Origin: Bacillota bacterium | GTDB taxonomy: Bacteria; Bacillota; Clostridia; Christensenellales; CAG-138 | Direction of reading: 5' to 3' | Assembly: GCA_023435855.1 (NCBI GenBank) | Contig: JAEZLG010000198.1 | Location: 1 to 6,052, forward strand | Length of the DNA: 6,052 nt | Position numbers and translations under genes: made by a program | Shown here: positions 1-5,491 of the stretch, piece by piece | How positions within the stretch are numbered: the first letter of the stretch is position 1 | How the letters are laid out: the number at the start of each line of letters is the position of its first letter | Notes under the pieces: model-generated | Told to the model about the DNA's origin: nothing | Seen by the model: the letters and a program-made list of their open reading frames with translations, nothing else | Database searches by the model: none

Positions 1-162
1 GTACTGGGCTTTGCCGGCCTTTCGGTACAAAACGGCGTGCTTAAACTAAACCCGCGGCTGCCAAAGGAGATCACATCTTTGCGTTTCTCTGTGATGCTCT
101 CGGGAAAAAGAGTTATCGTAACAGTCACGCACGATGGATGGGATGTAAAAGAGGACACCTAA
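1..162 (+). CDS. GH65 disaccharide phosphorylase, C-terminal fragment (5' truncated)
   Basis: Frame 1 is open from the window edge to a TAA stop at 160-162 and gives 53 residues. Seen: the stretch NGVLKLNPRLPKE, followed by RFSVMLSGKRVIVTVTHDG. This is the typical end of the small C-terminal beta-sandwich domain of family GH65 enzymes (maltose, trehalose, kojibiose and nigerose phosphorylases). Known of the family: inverting cytoplasmic enzymes that split an alpha-linked glucose disaccharide with phosphate, giving beta-glucose 1-phosphate and free sugar. The catalytic domain lies outside the window, so the linkage specificity is unknown. The beta-phosphoglucomutase gene at the other end of the window supports the call, because it uses the product and commonly neighbours GH65 genes. 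A GH65 hydrolase is less likely but cannot be excluded. Confidence 0.85.
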   Translation, partial: VLGFAGLSVQNGVLKLNPRLPKEITSLRFSVMLSGKRVIVTVTHDGWDVKEDT

Positions 163-178
163 AAACGACATGGGGGTT

Positions 179-341
179 CGGGGGCTAAAGCCCCCGGAGG
201 CTTCCAACCGCCGCCAGCGACATGTGCGGTGGCGGCGGAAAGCCTTGCAGCGCAAGGCTTTCTTCTCAGGAATTGCCGACCGTGCGGAACGCACAGGCAA
301 TTCCTGCAAACCTCAAAAAAGTAGCGTCAGATACTTTTTTG
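179..341. repeat. Cluster of five consecutive palindromes (hairpins) in the intergenic region
   Basis: Five perfect or near-perfect inverted repeats follow one another with almost no spacer. They are 179-185/190-196 (7 bp, loop TAAA); 208-216/230-238 (9 bp, CCGCCGCCA with TGGCGGCGG); 239-248/252-261 (10 bp, loop AGC); 267-277/296-306 (11 bp, with an inner 5-bp stem 282-286/290-294 and loop GAA); and 314-323/332-341 (10 bp, A-rich on one side, T-rich on the other). A sixth, the terminator at 348-375, follows directly. No plausible protein is encoded here. The block could be a structured non-coding RNA, a repetitive palindromic element inserted after the GH65 gene, or stacked 3'-end structures for the two converging transcripts. 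The strand is undetermined because the stems fold either way. Confidence 0.7.
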
Positions 342-347
342 ACTCGC

Positions 348-379
348 AAAGCCCTCCGTTTGCACGGAGGGCTTTTATA
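348..379 (+). terminator. Rho-independent terminator, possibly bidirectional
   Basis: A 12-bp perfect stem, AAAGCCCTCCGT (348-359) with ACGGAGGGCTTT (364-375), has a 4-nt loop and runs into a T-rich tail (373-376, then ATAA). It is oriented to end transcription coming from the GH65 gene. It also lies just past the stop codon of the minus-strand gene ending at 393, so it may serve both convergent transcripts. On the minus strand the T-rich stem at 314-341 could act as a second stop. Confidence 0.8.
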
Positions 380-392
380 ACGGAACAAACGG

Positions 393-1022
393 CTATTCGA
401 AAATTAAAATTTCCGCTGCCTGCGCGCCGTTGGAACGAGCGGAAGAATTCAAAGAGAAGATAAGCTTAACGTAGCTTGCCTGGACCGCGTTGAAATCAAT
501 GCGGACCATATTGCCGCTATCGGGGTTAAATTCATATTTTGTGTCAGGCACGGCGGGGGTAAAGCTTTCACCATCCGCGCTTATGAGGACAGATATGTTT
601 TGCGTGCGAGCCTCCCAAATGGGTGCGGGGTTCAAGCGCACTGCAACCGTTTGGACGGTATAGGTTCCCGCGAGGTCGATGTTGATTTCTGCGGGCACGC
701 CTTTGCTCTCCCAATAGGTGCCCGTTTCACCGTCCACCGCTTTGGCGGCGGCATACACCTCGGTGACCTCTCCGGCGGATACCGTTTTACCTTCCGCGAG
801 GTTTGTTCCGTCCGGCAGCTTAATCCAGTTCGCTTCCGGGTCGGGAAAGCCCTCGGGGCGGGAGACCTCGCTTTGCGCGGGGGCTTTTACGATGGTCAAA
901 CCGGGAACAGAAGTCTCTCCGGCAGTACCAAGCACTCCCGGCGGCAGTAAAAACGCAAGTGCTGAGCTAATAATTGAAACCGCGATTACGGCACAGAAAA
1001 TGATGATTAGCTTTTTAGACAT
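393..1022 (-). CDS. Membrane-anchored F5/8 type C (discoidin, CBM32-like) domain protein
   Basis: The protein has 209 residues. Residues 4-26 form a hydrophobic N-terminal segment after MSKK, acting as a signal peptide or signal anchor; no lipobox is visible. A Pro/Gly/Ala-rich linker runs to about residue 72. Residues 73-209 look like an F5/8 type C beta-sandwich: NLAEGK (74-79), KAVDGETGTYW (94-104), EINIDLAGTYTVQTVAVRL, an ISADG turn (147-151) and a closing AAEILIF strand. Such domains usually bind galactose-type or other sugars on polysaccharides; the ligand here is unknown. The start is supported by GGAGGG at 1026-1031, just before the ATG. That site overlaps the TGA of the upstream gene (stop codon 1034-1032), so the two genes are almost certainly co-transcribed and probably translationally coupled. 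With no catalytic domain, the likely role is as a surface binding partner of the upstream enzyme (inference). Confidence 0.8.
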   Translation of the reverse strand: MSKKLIIIFCAVIAVSIISSALAFLLPPGVLGTAGETSVPGLTIVKAPAQSEVSRPEGFPDPEANWIKLPDGTNLAEGKTVSAGEVTEVYAAAKAVDGETGTYWESKGVPAEINIDLAGTYTVQTVAVRLNPAPIWEARTQNISVLISADGESFTPAVPDTKYEFNPDSGNMVRIDFNAVQASYVKLIFSLNSSARSNGAQAAEILIFE

Positions 1023-1031
1023 AAGCCCTCC

Positions 1032-2564
1032 TCATTCCACAGTGATGTCGGCGCAAAATTCATTTACGGAGGCCTTGAGGGCTTCCAAACCGGTGATTTT
1101 TTCACCCAAGATACGAATATTCCGTAGGGTCACGCCTGAAATCATATTCTCATTGCTTTGGCCTGAGAAGCGGGACGCAGGTACTTTCCCGTCAACGGTG
1201 TTTATAACGGTCAACCCATCAATCAATATGTTTTCGATCCGGCCAAACTCATCCGTGACGGTAGACCATCCGGAGTTTTGCAGGGTCATTTCAATGAGTT
1301 CATTGTTTTTACCGTTGTCCCCCTGCATAAAAGCGTTTTCCACAACGATGTTTTGATAGGTCACATCGTGAACATACGCGTCATCGCTGTTGTGAATGCT
1401 GATGACCGGCTTGTGGAAGTTATACAAAACGGTGATATCCTTAAAAAGAACATTAGAGATCTCCGGATTGATGGTAAGCCCCTTGTTGGTTTCATAACCG
1501 ATTTCCATAGATTGGGCCAGATCCGTCCAAATCTGTACGTTTTCAAAGGTGATGTCCTTCGTTGAAGCGGAATAGTTTTTGAGCACCAAGCTGTCATCCC
1601 ATGTGCGGGCGAAGCAATCAACCACCGTGAAGTTTTTGCAGGATTGAAAGGTAAACCCGTCTCCGTTTTGCCTACCGGAGATGATTTTGACATTGGAAAT
1701 TTGCGCGTTTTCCGACGAAAACGAATTGAAGTTCCAGCAATTCGAGTTGGCTAGAATAATCCCTTCGGCGGTGATGTTTTTGCTGCCGCGAATATCGACC
1801 GGAACGCGGGCATAGGAACCGGGCTGGTTATGCGCAGGAAATTCCGAGCCGTCTATGATACCGCGGCCACGAATTGTCACGTTTGCAGCATTGTCTGCGA
1901 TCACGACCGTATGAAGTACCGCACCGCCCGATATATATAAGGTTTGGTCGCTTTTGAGTACAATGGCGTCAAGCGACCATTCGCCCGGCCCGATATAAAT
2001 GACACTGGGATCTTCCTTATCGGGAATGTTCGTCTCCAAGGGGTTGGCGAAGATATGGGTGGCCTTGTTTACACTTCCGTTGTACACAACGGTATATTGA
2101 CCCGGCTCTGAAATGGTGAAGCTGACGTGGTTATCCTTGACTTCGGGAACGATCCCGGCCGCCGTGGGGAGGACGGTAGCGCTTTCTATGTCTTTGCCTA
2201 AGCCCGGCATTTGGATGTCGATTTTTACTGTGCCTTCAAAATCGAAATAGGTCATCGGGGTGTCGGAAGGAAGTGTGTTTGCGTTCCAAATATGCTCATG
2301 GTTGACCATAACGTCGTAAACGAACAGTTCATTCCCGTTTGCCGTAATCGATGCGGTCGCGGATGTTTGCATGGTCGTTGGACCTTCATAAATCGTGAGC
2401 AGGGTTTGAGCACCCTCATCTCGCTGCTCGGAACCCATAGAGGAGGCCGGGGTCAGGCGCGGGGCGTTTGGCGCAGCAAACATATAAACAGCAAACGCCA
2501 GAAATAGGACCGCTGCCACACCTAAACAAACGATGGGGAGAGTAACGGCTTTTTTATCTATCAT
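1032..2564 (-). CDS. Secreted or membrane-anchored right-handed beta-helix glycoside hydrolase, GH49-like (distant GH28 resemblance)
   Basis: The protein has 510 residues. The start is the ATG at 2564-2562, preceded by GGAGG (2572-2576) with a 7-nt gap; the frame stays open upstream to 2699, but that would run through the promoter and operator. Residues 8-31 are a hydrophobic signal anchor. Residues about 55-175 form a beta-rich N-terminal domain. From about 190 (IYIGPGEW) onward there are parallel beta-helix coils rich in N-I-x-x-x-x-I patterns. Candidate catalytic acids are Asp302 (NGDG) and Asp323/Asp324 (WDDS), followed by SMEIGYE (352-358). Known: GH49 dextranases and GH28 polygalacturonases use one Asp plus a DD pair about 20 residues later. 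The GHG and RIK motifs of polygalacturonases are not seen, and the N-terminal domain plus IFANPLE and the EIGY segment fit GH49 better. The substrate is inferred as an alpha-glucan, which agrees with the GH65 and beta-phosphoglucomutase neighbours. A pectin-type or uncharacterised beta-helix enzyme remains possible. Confidence 0.72.
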   Translation of the reverse strand: MIDKKAVTLPIVCLGVAAVLFLAFAVYMFAAPNAPRLTPASSMGSEQRDEGAQTLLTIYEGPTTMQTSATASITANGNELFVYDVMVNHEHIWNANTLPSDTPMTYFDFEGTVKIDIQMPGLGKDIESATVLPTAAGIVPEVKDNHVSFTISEPGQYTVVYNGSVNKATHIFANPLETNIPDKEDPSVIYIGPGEWSLDAIVLKSDQTLYISGGAVLHTVVIADNAANVTIRGRGIIDGSEFPAHNQPGSYARVPVDIRGSKNITAEGIILANSNCWNFNSFSSENAQISNVKIISGRQNGDGFTFQSCKNFTVVDCFARTWDDSLVLKNYSASTKDITFENVQIWTDLAQSMEIGYETNKGLTINPEISNVLFKDITVLYNFHKPVISIHNSDDAYVHDVTYQNIVVENAFMQGDNGKNNELIEMTLQNSGWSTVTDEFGRIENILIDGLTVINTVDGKVPASRFSGQSNENMISGVTLRNIRILGEKITGLEALKASVNEFCADITVE

Positions 2565-2603
2565 GCTTGTGCCTCCAATTTTGCAATAAGAAATGCCTAT
2601 ATG

Positions 2604-2617
2604 GTTTAGCGCTAAAC
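2604..2617. promoter_or_regulatory. LacI-family operator O1 (perfect 14-bp palindrome)
   Basis: GTTTAGCGCTAAAC is a perfect palindrome with a central CG step, the typical form of a LacI-family operator. It starts about 8 nt downstream of the minus-strand -10 box, so a bound repressor would cover the transcription start region. Its core is shared, with one base changed, by the site at 2780-2797 in front of the divergent gene. The regulator encoded at 4472-5482 is the obvious candidate to bind it (inference). Confidence 0.8.
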
Positions 2618-2625
2618 TTCTGTTA

Positions 2626-2654
2626 AGAATAGCATATTTGCGGAGATAATGCAA
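2626..2654 (-). promoter_or_regulatory. Sigma-A type promoter of the minus-strand glycanase operon
   Basis: Read on the minus strand, TTGCAT (2654-2649) and TATTCT (2631-2626) are separated by exactly 17 bp. The expected start is near 2619, immediately before the palindrome at 2604-2617. This leaves a leader of about 55 nt before the ATG at 2564. Confidence 0.65.
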
Positions 2655-2712
2655 GATGGCGGCACAAAAATACCGCAAACAGCGAGTCCGTAAAAGCACG
2701 ATAAATCGCGAA

Positions 2713-2745
2713 AAGATGTTTTAGGCATTCTTTGCAAAACATCTT
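2713..2745. repeat. Inverted repeat between the divergent promoters, possible second regulator site
   Basis: AAGATGTTTT (2713-2722) and AAAACATCTT (2736-2745) are perfect reverse complements separated by 13 bp. The repeat lies upstream of both predicted transcription starts, so it should not be transcribed from either promoter and is better read as a DNA-level site. Its right arm overlaps the -35 box of the plus-strand promoter by two bases. The binding protein is unknown. Confidence 0.5.
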
Positions 2746-2772
2746 GACAGCACACATTGGCTTTGTTATACT
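2744..2772 (+). promoter_or_regulatory. Strong sigma-A promoter of the repeat lipoprotein gene
   Basis: A consensus TTGACA (2744-2749) and TATACT (2767-2772) are separated by 17 bp. The expected start is near 2779, at the edge of the palindrome at 2780-2797. The leader to the GTG start is about 80 nt. The near-consensus boxes suggest high expression when not repressed. Confidence 0.8.
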
Positions 2773-2779
2773 CACGTTG

Positions 2780-2797
2780 AAGTTAAGCGCTAAACTT
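2780..2797. promoter_or_regulatory. LacI-family operator O2
   Basis: AAGTTAAGCGCTAAACTT is an 18-bp palindrome with one mismatched pair (2785/2792) and the same AGCGCT centre as the site at 2604-2617. The 14-bp core differs from that site at a single base. It lies 7 nt after the -10 box, a classical blocking position. The matched pair of sites suggests that one LacI-type repressor controls both directions. Confidence 0.8.
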
Positions 2798-2860
2798 AAC
2801 ATCTTTCAGAAGCATCTAAATAAACACACAACAAAATAATTTGGTAAGGGGGAAAACAAG

Positions 2861-4302
2861 GTGAACATCAAAAAGCTCCTCGCGGTCGTCCTTGTGCTCG
2901 CAATGACACTGTCGTTTGCCGCTTGCAGCCGCAAACTCCGCCCGCCGTCAGCACTGAACCGACGGCCGAACCCGCCACTCCCGCACCCGTCGAGAGCGCG
3001 GCTCCCGCCACATTCCTATGGGACAATTTCGAAGGCCGCGACCCGAACAGCAAGCCCGACACAGCTCCGAACGGCGCAAGTCTCTGGTGGGATAACTGGG
3101 CTAACCTTCGCGCCAGCGCGGAAAACGGCGTCGTCCAGATTCAATTCAAGCCCAAAGAGTTCAATACGGACGATTTTGTTGACGAAAATGATTATTATTT
3201 AAGAGCAGGCGATTGGATGGGCAACTGGGGCGAAGCCATCGATATGTGGTCCCTCGAAGGCATCCAGTACTGCAAGTACCTCACCATCCGCATTAAAGGC
3301 GAAGTCGGTGGTGAAGAGAACAAGCTCCTCATGGACTGGCACCCCGAAGATGCCAAGTTCTATGCTGCGCGCTTTAGCGATTTGGTACTAAAAGACGGCA
3401 GCAACCCCGTAATCACCACGGAATGGCAGGACCTCGTTATCGACCTCGAGAAATCCGGCTTCCCGGGCATGACCAACGCTCTGCACATTCGTGCGTTTGC
3501 GGAGTGCACCATTTCTTTGGACGAACTCTATTTCTCCGAGCCTGTCGGCCCGATCGACGCTACCAGCTCTGATACCATTACCGCCGGTTTCACCGTGCCG
3601 GAAAGCGGTAAGCCCTCCGATCTGCCGATTAAGGACTTCGTAGCTGAGTCAGTCGTGAAGTTCATGTGGGACAGTTTTGATGGCCGCGACCCGAACAGCA
3701 AGCCCGATACAGCCCCGAACGGCGCAAGCCTCTGGTGGGATAACTGGGCCAACCTTCGCGCCAGCGCAGCAGACGGCATCGTAGAGATTCAATTCAAGCC
3801 CAAAGAGTTCAATACGGACGATTTCGTTGACGAAAATGATTACTATTTAAGAGCAGGCGATTGGATGGGCAACTGGGGCGAAGCCATTGACATGTGGTCC
3901 CTCGAAGGTATCCAGTACTGCAAGTACCTCACCATCCGTATCAAGGGCGAAGTAGGCGGTGAGGAGAGCAAGCTCCTCATGGATTGGCACCCCGAAGATG
4001 CCAAGTTCTATGCCGCACGCTTCAGCGACCTGGTACTCAAAGACGGAAGTAACCCCGTGATTACCACAGAATGGCAGAATCTCGTTATTGACCTTGAGAA
4101 GTCCGGCTTCCCTGGGATGACCAATGCTCTGCACATTCGTGCGTTTGCCGAGTGCACCATATCTCTCGATGAGCTTTATTTCTCCGAGCCTGTCGGCCCA
4201 ATCGATACAACCAGCACCGATACTATTGTCTCCGGGTTTACTGTGCCTGAAAGCGGCAAACCCGCCGATCTGCCAATCAAGGATTTCCTGGCGGCATCCT
4301 AA
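2861..4302 (+). CDS. Lipoprotein with two near-identical 216-residue beta-rich repeats; frameshift at the lipobox
   Basis: The GTG at 2861, after AAGGGGGA (2846-2853), begins a lipoprotein signal peptide: NIKK, a hydrophobic stretch, then LSFAAC with Cys22 as lipidation site. The signal is in one frame, while the rest of the protein is one base back, entering at CAG 2926-2928 (QPQTPP). A single missing base around 2924-2928 explains this; restored, the protein has 480 residues. After a Pro/Thr/Ala/Glu linker come repeat 1 (3013-3660) and repeat 2 (3661-4299), which differ at about 16 of 213 residues. Both contain FEGRDP or FDGRDP, WWDNWANLR, GDWMGNWGEAIDMW, LTIRIKGEVGGE and SLDELYF. The aromatic content and alternating strands suggest a galactose-binding-like carbohydrate-binding fold, but I do not recognise a named family. 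No enzyme motif is visible. Without the frame correction, only 2923-4302 (TTG start) or 2861-3202 would be called. Likely role: surface glycan capture, controlled by the operator at 2780. Confidence 0.75.
3013..3660 (+). repeat. Tandem repeat unit 1 (648 bp) inside the lipoprotein gene
   Basis: This is the first copy of an in-frame 648-bp unit, starting at the FLWDNF codons and ending just before FMWDSF. Landmarks such as GGCCGCGACCCGAACAG recur exactly 648 bases later (3034 and 3682). The unit carries a whole predicted domain plus the linker PESGKPSDLPIKDF. Confidence 0.92.
3661..4299 (+). repeat. Tandem repeat unit 2 (639 bp) inside the lipoprotein gene
   Basis: This second copy ends at DFLAAS and the stop codon, three codons shorter than unit 1. 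The DNA differs from unit 1 at many third codon positions (for example GACACAGCT against GATACAGCC) while the protein is largely conserved. The duplication is therefore not brand new, and the protein sequence appears to be under constraint. Confidence 0.92.
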
Positions 4303-4330
4303 TAACAACGCAGCGATTTCCTCCGCCTTT

Positions 4331-4362
4331 GTGGGGGCAGATGTTATATCTGCCCCCACTTT
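4331..4362 (+). terminator. Rho-independent terminator after the repeat lipoprotein gene
   Basis: A 12-bp perfect stem, GTGGGGGCAGAT (4331-4342) with ATCTGCCCCCAC (4348-4359), has a 5-nt loop and a short T tail (4360-4362). It begins 28 bases after the TAA at 4300-4302. The tail is short, so some readthrough into the regulator gene is possible. Confidence 0.7.
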
Positions 4363-4414
4363 GATAAAGCGGCACCGTTGCGATGTGCGGCGTGATGCAA
4401 ATTAACGCCGAATA

Positions 4415-4423
4415 TGGTACAAT
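4415..4423 (+). promoter_or_regulatory. Extended -10 promoter of the LacI-family regulator gene
   Basis: TGGTACAAT is an extended -10 element (TGN plus TACAAT, -10 box at 4418-4423). At the 17-bp spacing the -35 position (4395-4400, ATGCAA) is poor, as is common with extended -10 promoters. No copy of the AGCGCT palindrome lies here, so autoregulation through that operator is not evident. A short inverted repeat, CGGCGT (4388-4393) with ACGCCG (4405-4410), overlaps the -35 region. Confidence 0.5.
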
Positions 4424-4471
4424 ATGGAGCAATCAGAACAAAGCACAGCAATTTAAATTGGGAGTACGTGC

Positions 4472-5482
4472 ATGGTTACCCTAAAGGATATTGCCCGCGA
4501 AGCCGGCGTGAGCATCACAACGGTTTCCAATGTAGTGAATAATAAGAAAAACCGGGTTTCACCGGAGCTTGTGAAAAAGATCCAAGACATAATGGATCGC
4601 TTGCATTATGTCCCCAGCATGACCGCGCGTACTTTGGCTAATAACGAATCTCCCATCATCGGGATCATCAATCACTTGGTGCCGCAGCATAGCGGCGGTG
4701 TTATGGCGGATCCCTTCCATAATACTTTTATGGGCAGTATAGAAAACAGCGCGCGTAAAGAGGGCTACTTTCTTATGGTGCGCTCGGTAGAGGATTCGCG
4801 GGAGCTTGAAACGTTGCGCCATAACTGGAGTTTGGCCGGCATGATATTTACCGGCTTGTTTCAGGATGAATTTTTCGAGTGCGTTCGCAATATGGGTGTT
4901 CCCTATGTGCTGATTGACAGCTATATTGATCTCCCCGAGGTATGCAATGTTGGGCTGGAAGACCAAAAAGGCGGCTACATTGCTACCCGATATTTGCTGG
5001 AACACGGCCACCGAGTTATCGCGTTCACATCCCCCTTTATCCGTAAAGACGGTGTAGTAGAAAAACGATTGCAGGGGTATAAGCAAGCCCTCCAAGAGTT
5101 TGATATCCCCTTCGACCCGAAGCTTGTATTCGAGCAGGAAATTTCTATTAACGAAGGTATGCGCCTGGGTTATCTTTTAAGCGAAAAAAAGCAGATCACC
5201 GGCATTTTCGCCTCGGCCGATATTTTGGCGGCCGGGATTATGGCGGGGCTTCGTGAGAAGGGCGTGTATGTGCCCGATGAAAAATCTATCGTCGGGTTTG
5301 ATGACAATTATCTTTGTCAGATTACGCACCCAAGGCTTACCACCATCCACCAAGATGCGGATAAGAAGGGTACCATCGCTACGGAAATGATGATGGCCCA
5401 GCTCATGCGCCAACCCATAGAAGATCGCAATATCATATTGCCCGTACGCCTTGTGGAACGCGAAAGCGTAAAGAAAATATGA
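4472..5482 (+). CDS. LacI-family transcriptional regulator
   Basis: The protein has 336 residues, normal for the family. Residues 3-23 form the LacI helix-turn-helix (LKDIAREAGVS, then TTVSNVVN). The hinge helix TARTLAN (51-57) contains Leu55, the residue that in this family inserts into the central CG of the operator. Residues from about 61 form the periplasmic-binding-protein-like effector domain, with FASADILAAG (246-255) and VGFDDNYL followed by HPRLTTIHQD (274-295). The start is set by GGGAG (4460-4464), 7 nt before the ATG. The variable recognition-helix residues are Ile15 and Thr16. Its stop codon overlaps the ribosome binding site of the beta-phosphoglucomutase gene, so the two form an operon. 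It probably represses the divergent promoters at 2626-2772 through the two palindromes and is relieved by a sugar or sugar phosphate (inference). Confidence 0.93.
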   Translation: MVTLKDIAREAGVSITTVSNVVNNKKNRVSPELVKKIQDIMDRLHYVPSMTARTLANNESPIIGIINHLVPQHSGGVMADPFHNTFMGSIENSARKEGYFLMVRSVEDSRELETLRHNWSLAGMIFTGLFQDEFFECVRNMGVPYVLIDSYIDLPEVCNVGLEDQKGGYIATRYLLEHGHRVIAFTSPFIRKDGVVEKRLQGYKQALQEFDIPFDPKLVFEQEISINEGMRLGYLLSEKKQITGIFASADILAAGIMAGLREKGVYVPDEKSIVGFDDNYLCQITHPRLTTIHQDADKKGTIATEMMMAQLMRQPIEDRNIILPVRLVERESVKKI

Positions 5483-5491
5483 GGAGAACAT

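Noticed and set aside
179..375. CRISPR array
   Set aside because: The repeated structure is palindromic, but the units do not share sequence and there are no regular spacers.
170..463. Small plus-strand open frame across the hairpin cluster
   Set aside because: It is built from the palindromes and the antisense of the discoidin gene, has no ribosome binding site and the product is a basic, low-complexity peptide.
1032..2564. Assignment as a polygalacturonase (GH28)
   Set aside because: The Asp spacing fits, but the GHG and RIK motifs are absent and the genomic context is alpha-glucose metabolism, so only a distant resemblance is stated.
2565..2699. Longer start for the beta-helix gene, adding 45 residues upstream of the ATG at 2564
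   Set aside because: The extension runs through the predicted promoter and operator, has no ribosome binding site and would put the signal anchor in mid-protein. The ATG at 2564 has GGAGG at ideal spacing.
2923..2925. TTG at 2923 as the true start of the repeat lipoprotein
   Set aside because: It would discard an intact lipoprotein signal peptide and a well-placed ribosome binding site at 2846-2853. A frameshift explains the data better.
2918..2932. Programmed ribosomal frameshifting at the lipobox
   Set aside because: No X-XXY-YYZ slippery heptamer, no homopolymer run and no obvious stimulatory hairpin directly downstream.
3847..4359. Minus-strand open frame of 170 codons opposite the repeat lipoprotein
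   Set aside because: It is the antisense of conserved coding repeats and has no ribosome binding site or recognisable domain.
4559..5095. Minus-strand open frame opposite the LacI-family gene
   Set aside because: The plus strand carries an unmistakable full-length LacI-family protein; the antisense frame has no recognisable features.
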